Assembly (NCBI GenBank): GCA_026129465.1
Contig: JAHCIA010000001.1
Span: 3,672,001-3,736,000 of the forward strand
Length of the DNA stretch: 64,000 bases
From: Flavobacteriales bacterium
GTDB taxonomy: Bacteria > Bacteroidota > Bacteroidia > Flavobacteriales_F > PHOS-HE28
Reading direction: 5' to 3'
Part shown: in pieces, positions 12,478-20,404 of the stretch
Layout: each line of letters opens with the position of its first letter
Position numbering within the stretch: position 1 is the stretch's first letter
Translations under genes and position numbers: made by a program
Notes under the pieces: generated by a model
What the model saw: only the letters and a program-made list of their open reading frames with translations
Told to the model about the DNA's origin: nothing
Database searches by the model: none

Positions 12478-14760
12478 CTACTCCTGCGCCTTCTGGTTGA
12501 AAAGGATGTAGCCGAAGTTCAGGCTCCACACCCAGGGGTTGCGCAGCCCGTCGAAGAAGCTCAGGTTGAACCAGACCGGCCCGACCGGACTCTGGTAGAT
12601 CAGCGAACCCGAGCCGATGAAGTAGCGCTGCGTGAAGGCCGGCGCCGTTTCCGTTTCGGCCTCGTCGCCCCGGATGAAGGGCTCGTAGGGCTGGAACACA
12701 TAGCCCTCCAGGCGCAGGTCGAACCGGTTGCGGGCCACGGCCACGATGGTGCGGACACCACCGGCCACGTAGGTGGGCGCGCGGAACTCCGGTATGAACC
12801 AGGTGCGGCTTTCCGGCGTGGGGTGGAACACCGGGCTGCGGATCACGCTCGCCGTGTAGTTCTGGAAGGCCGGCATCGTGCTGGCCACGCCCTCCGCCAT
12901 GAGGCCGAATTTGAAGATGCCCCGGGGCAGGAAGTACTGGTCCAGCGTCACTTTCAGTTGCAACCATTCGTGGTGCGCCTTCCATTGCGCCTGGTCCACC
13001 TGTGTGGAACCCGGGTCGGTGATCTCATCGCCCCCCGTATAACGGATCTCCGCGCGAAAACTCTCCCCGGCGTTGGGGTGCTGCTTCCGGTTCAGCGAGT
13101 TGCGCTCCAACAGCAGGCCCGTGGTGAAATGATAGAAGCGCGTCATATCCGCGGTGTCCGTGCTGCTGAAGCCGTCGCGCTGGTAGTAACGGTCCATGGT
13201 CTCCACCAATTTGCCGTCCCAGCGCAGCAGGCCCTTGTTGCCCATGCCCATCCCCACGTTCGCCCCGCCCCAGGTCTCACGCATCACCACGAAGGCCGGC
13301 GGCACCTCATCGAAGAAGGTGGCGAAGCCGCGGAAGTGGTCCCAGCGATGCAGGGTGAAGACGGGTTCCACGTAGAGGGGCACCTTCGTGCTGAGGTCGT
13401 TGCGCAGCCGCACCTGGCCGGCGGCGTAGAACTTGCCGAAGTAGGAGAGGGCGTCGATCCGCGCCGAACTGCGGCCGAAGAGGTTGTAGCGCATCGCCAC
13501 CATGCCCGTGTTGATGGGCCGGGAGGAGAACATGCCGCCGAAACGGACCTCCAGGTCCTTCTCCGGTTTCACGATGAGGTCCAGGTCGTGGTCGCCGCGC
13601 TCAGGCACGTAGGTGGCGCGTGGCACCATCAGCGCGATGTTCGGGTCGGCGTACAAGCGGAAGTAGGCGGGCTTCAATTCCTCCAGGGAGAAGGATGCCC
13701 CGGTGCGATGCGGCAGGCTGCGCTCGATGAACCGCGCCTGCGACCGCTTCAGTCCGTGGATGCGGACATCACCGAAGATCAGGGGGCGCAACTGGGACCG
13801 GAATTCCCGGCGCCTTTGTGCCACCTCCTCCACGTGCACATGGCGGCGCAATTGCGCCAGGATCTCCGGCATGCGCGCCATGGCGGCGCGGTAACCATCG
13901 GCGATGGTGCGTCCCGGATCGCTGAAATCGAACAGGGAGGTGGTGGTCACCGGTTCGATGATCACGCCCTCCTCGCAGATCACCGTATAGTCCGTACGTC
14001 CCTGCATCATGGCGCGCAGCTGGCTCAGCAGGTCGTCCTCGCTGGGTGGCGGCGCGTTGTAGGCCACGTTGCTGCCGATGATGAAGTCCGGCAGGAAGTC
14101 GGCGTACATCACATCGCTGGGAAAGTTGTTGTAGAGGCCGCCATCCATCATCAGGTTGCCGTCCACGCGGATGGGCTTGAAGTAGAAGGGGTAGCTCATG
14201 CTGGCACGCACGGCCTGCGCCAGATCGCCCTGCTTGAAGACCACCGCGCGCTGGTTGGTGATGTCGGAGGCCACGCAGCGGAAGGGCACGAAGAGCTTGT
14301 CCATGTCGTAGCCCGCCAACGCCGAGGCGGGCCCGAAGCCACGCATCAGCTCGAAATCCACCAGCACCGGGCTGCGCAGGTTGGTGGGCAACGAGGTCTG
14401 CAGGGCCGTGTCCAGGTTGAAGCGCAGCGTGATGAGCGAGGCGTCCAACGCGTCGCGCTTGAAGTGGTACTGGAAGCGTGTCTCCACGCCACCTTCGGCC
14501 ATGGTGCGGTAGAGGTCGGTGCGGAAGAGCGAATCGATCTCCCAGGGTGACATGCCGGAGGCGTACATGGCGCCGATGAGGGCGCCCATGCTGCTGCCCG
14601 TGATGTAATCGACGGGCACGCCGCTCTCCTCCAAGGCCTGCAGCACGCCGATGTGCGTAAGGCCCACGGCGCCGCCGCCGCTGAGCACCACGCCCACCTT
14701 CTGGCCGTGCATGGCAGCGGCAAGGAGTGTTGCGAACAGCAGCGCGTGGAGGCGTGGCAT
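12478..14760 (-). CDS. Patatin-like phospholipase fused to an outer-membrane beta-barrel
   Basis: The 760-residue protein starts MPRLHALLFATLLAAAMHGQ, a signal peptide. The patatin domain follows: glycine-rich oxyanion loop SGGGAVG (27-33), nucleophile motif GSSMG with Ser57, and catalytic DGG with Asp207, so the Ser-Asp dyad is intact. The rest resembles POTRA plus a surface-antigen (D15/BamA-type) barrel and ends in an aromatic strand, FGYILFNQKAQE. This layout is that of type Vd/PlpD-like proteins, lipid acyl hydrolases placed at the outer membrane. The frame stays open upstream to 15159, but that part overlaps the btuF-like gene and lacks a signal peptide. It is last in a minus-strand run with the BtuF-like and CBS genes. 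Confidence 0.88.
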   Translation of the reverse strand: MPRLHALLFATLLAAAMHGQKVGVVLSGGGAVGLTHIGVLQALEESGVPVDYITGSSMGALIGAMYASGMSPWEIDSLFRTDLYRTMAEGGVETRFQYHFKRDALDASLITLRFNLDTALQTSLPTNLRSPVLVDFELMRGFGPASALAGYDMDKLFVPFRCVASDITNQRAVVFKQGDLAQAVRASMSYPFYFKPIRVDGNLMMDGGLYNNFPSDVMYADFLPDFIIGSNVAYNAPPPSEDDLLSQLRAMMQGRTDYTVICEEGVIIEPVTTTSLFDFSDPGRTIADGYRAAMARMPEILAQLRRHVHVEEVAQRRREFRSQLRPLIFGDVRIHGLKRSQARFIERSLPHRTGASFSLEELKPAYFRLYADPNIALMVPRATYVPERGDHDLDLIVKPEKDLEVRFGGMFSSRPINTGMVAMRYNLFGRSSARIDALSYFGKFYAAGQVRLRNDLSTKVPLYVEPVFTLHRWDHFRGFATFFDEVPPAFVVMRETWGGANVGMGMGNKGLLRWDGKLVETMDRYYQRDGFSSTDTADMTRFYHFTTGLLLERNSLNRKQHPNAGESFRAEIRYTGGDEITDPGSTQVDQAQWKAHHEWLQLKVTLDQYFLPRGIFKFGLMAEGVASTMPAFQNYTASVIRSPVFHPTPESRTWFIPEFRAPTYVAGGVRTIVAVARNRFDLRLEGYVFQPYEPFIRGDEAETETAPAFTQRYFIGSGSLIYQSPVGPVWFNLSFFDGLRNPWVWSLNFGYILFNQKAQE

Positions 14761-14810
14761 GGGGCGGGCGGCAGTCAAAAGTAGGGCCACCTCCTGCGGT
14801 GCCTTCGGGA

Positions 14811-15596
14811 TCAGGGGATGGCCAATGAACCGAAGACCGTTGGTGAGCGCAGCAGGCGGCTGCCATACCAGCTGAAGGCCTCGCCATCCACCAGCCGCAC
14901 GGGGCATCCGGGCAGCAGCATGTTCAGTTCGGCGATATGCTTCTCCTTGAAGGGATAGGGTTCGGATGACAGCAGGACCACATCCGGGTCGGCGGCGGCC
15001 AATTGCGCGGGCGTGAGTTCCGGATAACGCTCGGGACGGTCCGCGAAGACGTTGTCGAGCCCGATGCGCTCCAGCATATGGTGGATGAAGGTGTCGCGCC
15101 CGGCCGCCATCCAGGGCCTGCGCCAGATGAGGTAGGCCACGCTGCGCCGCACGGGCCATGGCTGCAACGCCGCGAATGCCTCCACGATCCGGTCCGCGAT
15201 CACGTTCCCTTGTTCAGCGGTCCCTGTCAGCGCGCCCGCGTGGCGGACCATGTCCAATGCGCCATCCAGGTCGCGCACGTCGCTCATCCAGACCGGGAAC
15301 TCGCGCACCAGGGCTTCAATGTCCTCGCGGCTGTTCTCCTCCTTGTTGCCGATGATCAGATCGGGCCGCAGGGCACGCACCCTTTGGAGATCCACCTGCT
15401 TGGTGCCGCCCACGCGCGGCTTGCTGCGGAACCACTCCTCCGGATGCACACAGAAGCGTGTGATGCCCACCACTCGATCGCCAAGGCCGAGATCGTGGAG
15501 CAATTCGGTCTGCGAGGGGACGAGGGAGATGATGCGCTGCGGGGTCTCCGGCACCTGGACGGTGCGGTGCATCTGGTCGGTGACCGTGCGCATCAC
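14811..15596 (-). CDS. BtuF-like helical-backbone metal receptor (cobalamin/siderophore binding family)
   Basis: The 261-residue protein matches the periplasmic-binding family that includes BtuF and the FhuD-like proteins: RIISLVPSQTELLHDLGLGDRVVGIT near the start, RPDLIIGNKEEN in the middle and DPDVVLLSSEPYPFKEKH near the end. There is no clear signal peptide or lipobox at either start (M1 or M2), so a soluble form is possible. This is often seen for Bacteroidota homologues annotated as cobalamin-binding. It starts 4 bases after the cystathionine beta-synthase stop, indicating a shared transcript. Ligand is inferred from family only. Confidence 0.8.
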   Translation of the reverse strand: MMRTVTDQMHRTVQVPETPQRIISLVPSQTELLHDLGLGDRVVGITRFCVHPEEWFRSKPRVGGTKQVDLQRVRALRPDLIIGNKEENSREDIEALVREFPVWMSDVRDLDGALDMVRHAGALTGTAEQGNVIADRIVEAFAALQPWPVRRSVAYLIWRRPWMAAGRDTFIHHMLERIGLDNVFADRPERYPELTPAQLAAADPDVVLLSSEPYPFKEKHIAELNMLLPGCPVRLVDGEAFSWYGSRLLRSPTVFGSLAIP

Positions 15597-15600
15597 AGGG

Positions 15601-16974
15601 CTACTTCAACTTCCCGATCACATCCTGCTTGGTGATGATCCCGTACGCCTCGGGGGCGCCCGGCGTGGCGGGCATCCGGACCAGCACGGCCGGGCTGCCA
15701 TTGCCCAGCTTCCTGGCGATCTCCTCCAGATGCGCATCGGGTTCCACCACCGGCAGGGCGGGACCCATCACGGCGCGGGCGGCCTGCAGTCGGACGTCCG
15801 CGTCTTCCAGAATGGCGTCGAAGAGGCGCGCATCGGTGATGGTGCCCACAGGCTTGCCGCCGTCCATCACGGGCAGTTGGTCGATGTTGTGCGCGCGCAT
15901 CTTCTCGATGGCGTTCAGCACCGGCTCGTCCACCTCCACGCTGAGCAGGCGCAGCTCCCGGCCTTTCATCAGGTCACCGGCCGTGGGCTTCTCTTCCACG
16001 AGGAAGCCGCGCTCGCGCATCCAGTCGTCGTTGAACATCTTGCCCAGGTAGCGCGTGCCGTGGTCGTGGAAGATCACCACGATCACATCATCCGGCTTGA
16101 AGTTGTTCTTGAGCTGCATCAGGCCCGCCATGGCCGCGCCAGCGCTGTTGCCCACGAAGATGCCCTCGTCGCGCACGATCTTCCGGGTATAGATGGCGGC
16201 ATCGCGGTCGGTGACCTTCTCGAAGTGGTCGATCAGGTCCATGTCCACGTTCTGCGGCACGAAGTCCTCACCGATGCCTTCGGTGATGTAGGGGTAGATC
16301 TCGTTCTTGTCGAACTCACCGGTCTCCTTCAGCTTCTTGAATACCGAGCCGTAGGTGTCGATGCCCCAGATCTTGATGTTGGGGTTCTTCTCCTTCAGGT
16401 AGCGGCCGGTGCCGCAGATGGTGCCGCCCGTGCCCACGCCCACGACCAGGTGCGTGATCCTCCCATCGGTCTGCTCCCAGATCTCGGGGCCGGTGGTCTC
16501 GTAGTGCGCCTGCGCGTTGCTGGGGTTGTCGTATTGGTTGGCCTTCCAGCTGTTCGGCGTCTCGTTCACCAGGCGGCTGCTCACGCTGTAGTAGGAGCGG
16601 GGATCCTCGGGGTCCACGTTGGTGGGGCACACGATCACTTCGGCACCGAAGGCCCGCAGCGCGTCCACCTTCTCCTTGCTCTGCTTGTCGGTGGTGGTGA
16701 AGATGCACTTGTAGCCCTTGATGATGGCGGCGATGGCCAGGCCCATGCCCGTGTTGCCGCTGGTGCCCTCGATGATGGTGCCGCCGGGCTTGAGCAAGCC
16801 GGCCTTCTCGGCATCCTCGATCATCTTCAAAGCCATGCGGTCCTTGATGCTGTTGCCGGGGTTGAAGGTCTCCACCTTGGCCAGGACGGTGCCGGGCACG
16901 TCGCGGGTGATGCGGTTCAACTTCACCAGCGGGGTATTGCCGATGGTGCTGAGGATGTTCTCGTGGATCTTCAT
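15601..16974 (-). CDS. Cystathionine beta-synthase (PLP enzyme with CBS-domain pair)
   Basis: The 457-residue product from ATG 16974 joins serine and homocysteine to cystathionine in transsulfuration, or acts as a close cysteine-synthase relative. The PLP lysine lies in NPGNSIKDRMA (about residue 42), the substrate loop is EGTSGNTGMG and the phosphate loop GVGTGGTICGTGRY. Residues about 335-457 form two CBS motifs (EKMRAHNIDQLPVMDGGKPVGTITD and a final one ending GIITKQDVIGKLK). The N-terminal heme region of animal enzymes is missing. An in-frame ATG 14 codons upstream gives a poor N-terminus. The neighbouring BtuF-like gene fits a homocysteine/B12 theme, which is inference. Confidence 0.88.
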   Translation of the reverse strand: MKIHENILSTIGNTPLVKLNRITRDVPGTVLAKVETFNPGNSIKDRMALKMIEDAEKAGLLKPGGTIIEGTSGNTGMGLAIAAIIKGYKCIFTTTDKQSKEKVDALRAFGAEVIVCPTNVDPEDPRSYYSVSSRLVNETPNSWKANQYDNPSNAQAHYETTGPEIWEQTDGRITHLVVGVGTGGTICGTGRYLKEKNPNIKIWGIDTYGSVFKKLKETGEFDKNEIYPYITEGIGEDFVPQNVDMDLIDHFEKVTDRDAAIYTRKIVRDEGIFVGNSAGAAMAGLMQLKNNFKPDDVIVVIFHDHGTRYLGKMFNDDWMRERGFLVEEKPTAGDLMKGRELRLLSVEVDEPVLNAIEKMRAHNIDQLPVMDGGKPVGTITDARLFDAILEDADVRLQAARAVMGPALPVVEPDAHLEEIARKLGNGSPAVLVRMPATPGAPEAYGIITKQDVIGKLK

Positions 16975-17020
16975 GGCGACCACGAAGGTAGAGCGGGTGG
17001 GGATGTAGCTTCCCAAGGGA

Positions 17021-18565
17021 TCAATCGAACCGGATCGTGCGCGCCGGTGCGATGCGCGCCACGAGCGAGCTGGGGATGATCAGCGCCAGCAGGCAAAGCA
17101 CCAAGGTGCCCAGGCCCAGCAGGGCGATCCGCCACCAGCTGAGTTCCACGGGCACGGCCTCCACGTAGTAGCTCTCCAGCGGCAGCGTCACCAGGCCGAA
17201 ATGCTGCTGCACCAGGGCCAGCCCCACGCCCAGCACGGTGCCGGCCACAATGCCGATGCCCAGGATCCACGCCGCGTCGATGAGGAAGATGCGGCGGATG
17301 ACACCGTTGGTGGCGCCCAGGGCCTTGAGCGTGCCGATCATGGTGGTGCGCTCCAGGATCAGGATCAGCAGGGCCGAGGTCATGTTGATGATGGCCACGA
17401 TGATCATCAGCACGATGACCACGATGACGTTCGTGTCCAAGAGTTCCAGCCAGGCGAAGATCTCCGGGAAACGCTGCTTCACGCTCACCGAGCGCAGGCG
17501 GTGGTCCAGGTATTCCGCGTAGACCCGGTCATCGAAGCGGTCCACCTCCTCGAAGCGGTCCAGCAGCACTTCAAAGGCACCGGCGTACCGGTGGTGGCTG
17601 CCGCCGCTGCCGCCACGCTCGATGGTGACGAGGTCCCGCGTGGCCCAGGCCAGGCCTGCCATGCGGGTGCTGTCCGGCATGATCCGCACCCAGGCCGTGT
17701 CGGGCACCGTGCCGTCGGCGTCGGTCACAACCACGGTGAAGGTGGTATCGCTGCTCACGTGCACCCAATGGGGACCGCGATCGCGCAGCGTGGTGCCGGG
17801 CCATTCGTAGCGGTACACCCGGTCGCCCCCGAAGGCCAGCGCCTCGATGCCGATGCCCGCCGGGGTAATGGAGTCGTACACGAGCATCTCCGCCTTCAAG
17901 CCCCATTGGGCGAAGCGCTGCAGGTGCGCGATGTCCACGAACACCATCTGGTGGTCCAGCTGTTCCAGGCCGGTGGCATACAGGCCGCTGACCCGGAATT
18001 TGCGCGGGCGGATGTCGTCGCGGCCGCGGATGAGATACACGGTGATGGTGTCGTCCACACCGATGGTGAGCAGGCGTGCCAGGTGGCGGGAGAGCAGCAG
18101 GTCGATGGGGCGTGTGCTGTCGCCGATGGCGGGCAGGGTGCCGGCCACCAGGTGCTGCCGGATGAAGGTCCAGTCGTGGTCCCGGCCCACGCCTTTCACC
18201 ACCACGCCCTCGATCTCGTCCGGCGTTTCGATGATGCCCGCCTTGGTGGCGATGGCCTGGATGTGCGCGATGCCGGGTACGGTGTCCAGCCAGGGGTAGA
18301 AGGGCTGGTCGATCGCCAGGCGCGGCGTCTCCTTCGGATCGGTCTGGCGCAGGGACTCGATGCGCAGGTGCCCCCCGGCGCCGGAGACTTTGGCCCTTAC
18401 TTCGCGTTGGAATCCGGTGGCGATGCCCACCGTGAGGATCATCACCGCCATGCCCACCACGATGCCCAGGACCGCGATGGACACGATAGGCCGCGAGAAG
18501 GAACGCGCCCCGGGGCTGCTGCCCGCCCGCAAGATGCGGTCGGCGATGAAGCTTGCGGTACCCAC
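17021..18565 (-). CDS. LolC/LolE-type ABC transporter permease (FtsX family)
   Basis: The 514-residue protein has the MacB/FtsX permease layout: an N-terminal membrane helix (SRPIVSIAVLGIVVGMAVMILTVGIATGF, about residues 23-51), a large periplasmic domain, then three helices (VVIVLMIIVAIINMTSALLIL; AAWILGIGIVAGTVLGVGLAL; ALLGLGTLVLCLLALIIP). Such subunits pull lipoproteins from the inner membrane for LolA. The start is uncertain. GTG 18565 gives the family-like MGTASFIADRIL. The frame is open to 18709, and the 5' end overlaps the divergent muramidase gene. The ATPase partner (LolD) is not nearby. Confidence 0.82.
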   Translation of the reverse strand: MGTASFIADRILRAGSSPGARSFSRPIVSIAVLGIVVGMAVMILTVGIATGFQREVRAKVSGAGGHLRIESLRQTDPKETPRLAIDQPFYPWLDTVPGIAHIQAIATKAGIIETPDEIEGVVVKGVGRDHDWTFIRQHLVAGTLPAIGDSTRPIDLLLSRHLARLLTIGVDDTITVYLIRGRDDIRPRKFRVSGLYATGLEQLDHQMVFVDIAHLQRFAQWGLKAEMLVYDSITPAGIGIEALAFGGDRVYRYEWPGTTLRDRGPHWVHVSSDTTFTVVVTDADGTVPDTAWVRIMPDSTRMAGLAWATRDLVTIERGGSGGSHHRYAGAFEVLLDRFEEVDRFDDRVYAEYLDHRLRSVSVKQRFPEIFAWLELLDTNVIVVIVLMIIVAIINMTSALLILILERTTMIGTLKALGATNGVIRRIFLIDAAWILGIGIVAGTVLGVGLALVQQHFGLVTLPLESYYVEAVPVELSWWRIALLGLGTLVLCLLALIIPSSLVARIAPARTIRFD

Positions 18566-19775
18566 CTGGTGTGCGCCCCGCTTGGCGCGGTGGCAGGCGA
18601 AGGTAGCCGCCCTGCTGCTGCCAATCTCCGCGTGCACCACGCCGGTGCCCGTGCCGCAGGAGGTAGAGCCTGCTACCCCAGCGCCCCTGGCCGTGGGTGC
18701 CGAACGCACCGAGGTCTATCTGCCGCTGCTCGAAGGCCGCCGTGTGGCCGTGGTGACCAACACCACCGGCATGATCGGCAAGACCCACCTGGTGGATTCC
18801 CTGCTGGCGCTGCGTGTGGAGGTGGTGAAGGTCTTTGCGCCTGAGCATGGCTTTCGCGGCGATGCGGATGCCGGCGAGCATGTGAAGGACCAGCGCGACA
18901 CCCGCACCGGTCTGCCGATCGTGTCCTTGTATGGGGCGAACAAGAAGCCCACGGCCGCGCAGCTCGCCGATGTGGACGTGCTGCTCTTCGACATCCAGGA
19001 TGTGGGCGCGCGCTTCTACACCTACATCGGCACGCTGCACTACGTGATGGAGAGCGCCGCCGCGCAGGGCAAGCGCGTGGTGGTGCTGGACCGGCCCAAC
19101 CCCAACGGGCACTACGTGGACGGGCCGGTGCTGGACATGGCGCACCGCTCCTTCGTGGGCATGCACCCGGTGCCGCTGGTGCATGGCATGACCGTGGGCG
19201 AATTCGCCCGCATGATCGATGGTGAAGGCTGGCTGGGTGAAGGACTCCGCTGCGATATGCAGGTGATCCCCTGTGTGGGGTACGACCACGCCACGCGCTA
19301 CGAATTGCCTGTGCGCCCATCGCCCAACCTGCCCAACCTCACGGCCATCCGGCTCTATCCCTCCCTGGGGCTCTTCGAGGGCACCATCGTCAGCGTGGGC
19401 CGGGGCACGGACCAGCAGTTCCAATGCATCGGCTACCCCGGCAACCCCTTGGGCGACCATCGCTTCACCCCCGTGCCCAAGCCCGGCGCCAAGGATCCAC
19501 CGCACAAGGGGATCGAATGCACCGGCTTCGATCTTTCGGGCCATGAGCCGCTGGGGCTGGAGTTGCACTGGCTCATCGACCTGTACCGGGCCGCGCCCGA
19601 CAAGAAGGGTTTCTTCCTGGCGAACGGTTTCTTTGACAAGCTGTCCGGTGGCCCGGACCTGCGGCGCCGCATTGTGGCCGGGGAGGATGAGGAGACCATC
19701 CGGGCCTCGTGGAAGCCGGCCTTGGAGGCATTCAAACGGACCAGAGCCAGGTATCTGCTCTACCAGGAGCAGTAA
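18546..19775 (+). CDS. namZ: DUF1343 family exo-beta-N-acetylmuramidase (NamZ-type) lipoprotein
   Basis: NamZ enzymes (GH171) remove terminal N-acetylmuramic acid from peptidoglycan fragments, allowing wall sugar recycling. The 409-residue form from ATG 18546 has a lipoprotein signal ending in PISAC. Family blocks are seen: TNTTGMIGKTHLVDSL, FAPEHGFRG (with the conserved Glu), FDIQDVGARFYTYIGT, VVLDRPNPNG and SPNLPNL. TTG at 18582 is another possible start that also keeps the lipobox and avoids overlap with the divergent permease gene. The enzyme name rests on knowledge that DUF1343 members tested so far are exo-muramidases. Confidence 0.82.
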   Translation: MKLAVPTWCAPRLARWQAKVAALLLPISACTTPVPVPQEVEPATPAPLAVGAERTEVYLPLLEGRRVAVVTNTTGMIGKTHLVDSLLALRVEVVKVFAPEHGFRGDADAGEHVKDQRDTRTGLPIVSLYGANKKPTAAQLADVDVLLFDIQDVGARFYTYIGTLHYVMESAAAQGKRVVVLDRPNPNGHYVDGPVLDMAHRSFVGMHPVPLVHGMTVGEFARMIDGEGWLGEGLRCDMQVIPCVGYDHATRYELPVRPSPNLPNLTAIRLYPSLGLFEGTIVSVGRGTDQQFQCIGYPGNPLGDHRFTPVPKPGAKDPPHKGIECTGFDLSGHEPLGLELHWLIDLYRAAPDKKGFFLANGFFDKLSGGPDLRRRIVAGEDEETIRASWKPALEAFKRTRARYLLYQEQ

Positions 19776-20354
19776 TGCCCTCGACGGCATTTTGCACGCC
19801 GGATCGCGCGGAACATGATCGCTGCGCTTGCCGCGCTGGTCTTTCCGATGGAGGTTGTCGCTTGGCCAGGCGCAACCTGGGCCGGGCGTGGGTAGTGTCC
19901 CTGTTCGCCGATGAACAAACGCTCAGACCGTCCTTTCCACCTTTTGCTTCGCCAAAAGGTGGAGCCAAAGGGCGACCACGATCCAAGCGCAGGGCCACGC
20001 ACCCACATACCCGCGCACTATCAGCGTTGGCCCGCGCCGCGCGGATCGTGGACACCCACGCACACGGTGGCCGAGAGGTCTATGCGCTCCGGACCCTTAT
20101 GCCGGTCCACCGACCGATGGTCCCTGGCATTTGCGGCCCGAGACAATGTTCACAGAGCGTTTGGGGGAGAGCCAAAGTGGGACACTACCCGGGCGCGATG
20201 CATTTCGCCGGCATGTCCATGGCCTGTCTCGCTGGAAGCCCATTGGATCCAGCGTGCCCTGAACGATGGGTGGCGCGGCGAAAGCGCGCCATGCCCCAGT
20301 TCCATGTTGGGCACTTCAATGAACACTGCCGTGCGCGACGCTCCCCCAACGAAG
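19776..20354 (+). other. Gene-free spacer with a possible small inverted-repeat element
   Basis: I see no convincing gene in this stretch. It contains a perfect 11-pair hairpin at 19936-19963 (tccaccttttg, six-base loop, caaaaggtgga), which could end transcription of the muramidase gene. A 301-base segment, 19890-20190, is bounded by a 12-base inverted repeat (gggtagtgtccc and gggacactaccc) with near-identical flanks gggcgt and gggcgc, as a small non-autonomous mobile element would have. There is no coding signal within it. Confidence 0.35.
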
Positions 20355-20382
20355 AAGGGCCGCCCCTTGCGGAGCGGCCCTT
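20355..20382 (-). terminator. Terminator of the first T9SS cargo gene
   Basis: The arms aagggccgc and gcggccctt form a nine-pair stem that extends inward with one mismatch. It lies about 23 bases past the stop of the minus-strand gene. The same hairpin is found after the two other large T9SS genes (27366-27393 and 35456-35485). Confidence 0.75.
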
Positions 20383-20404
20383 GCTTTCGAAGGTCTTCGG
20401 ACCC

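Noticed and set aside
14761..15159. N-terminal extension of the patatin gene to 893 residues
   Set aside because: The extension overlaps the btuF-like gene, has no domain, and hides a good signal peptide starting at 14760.
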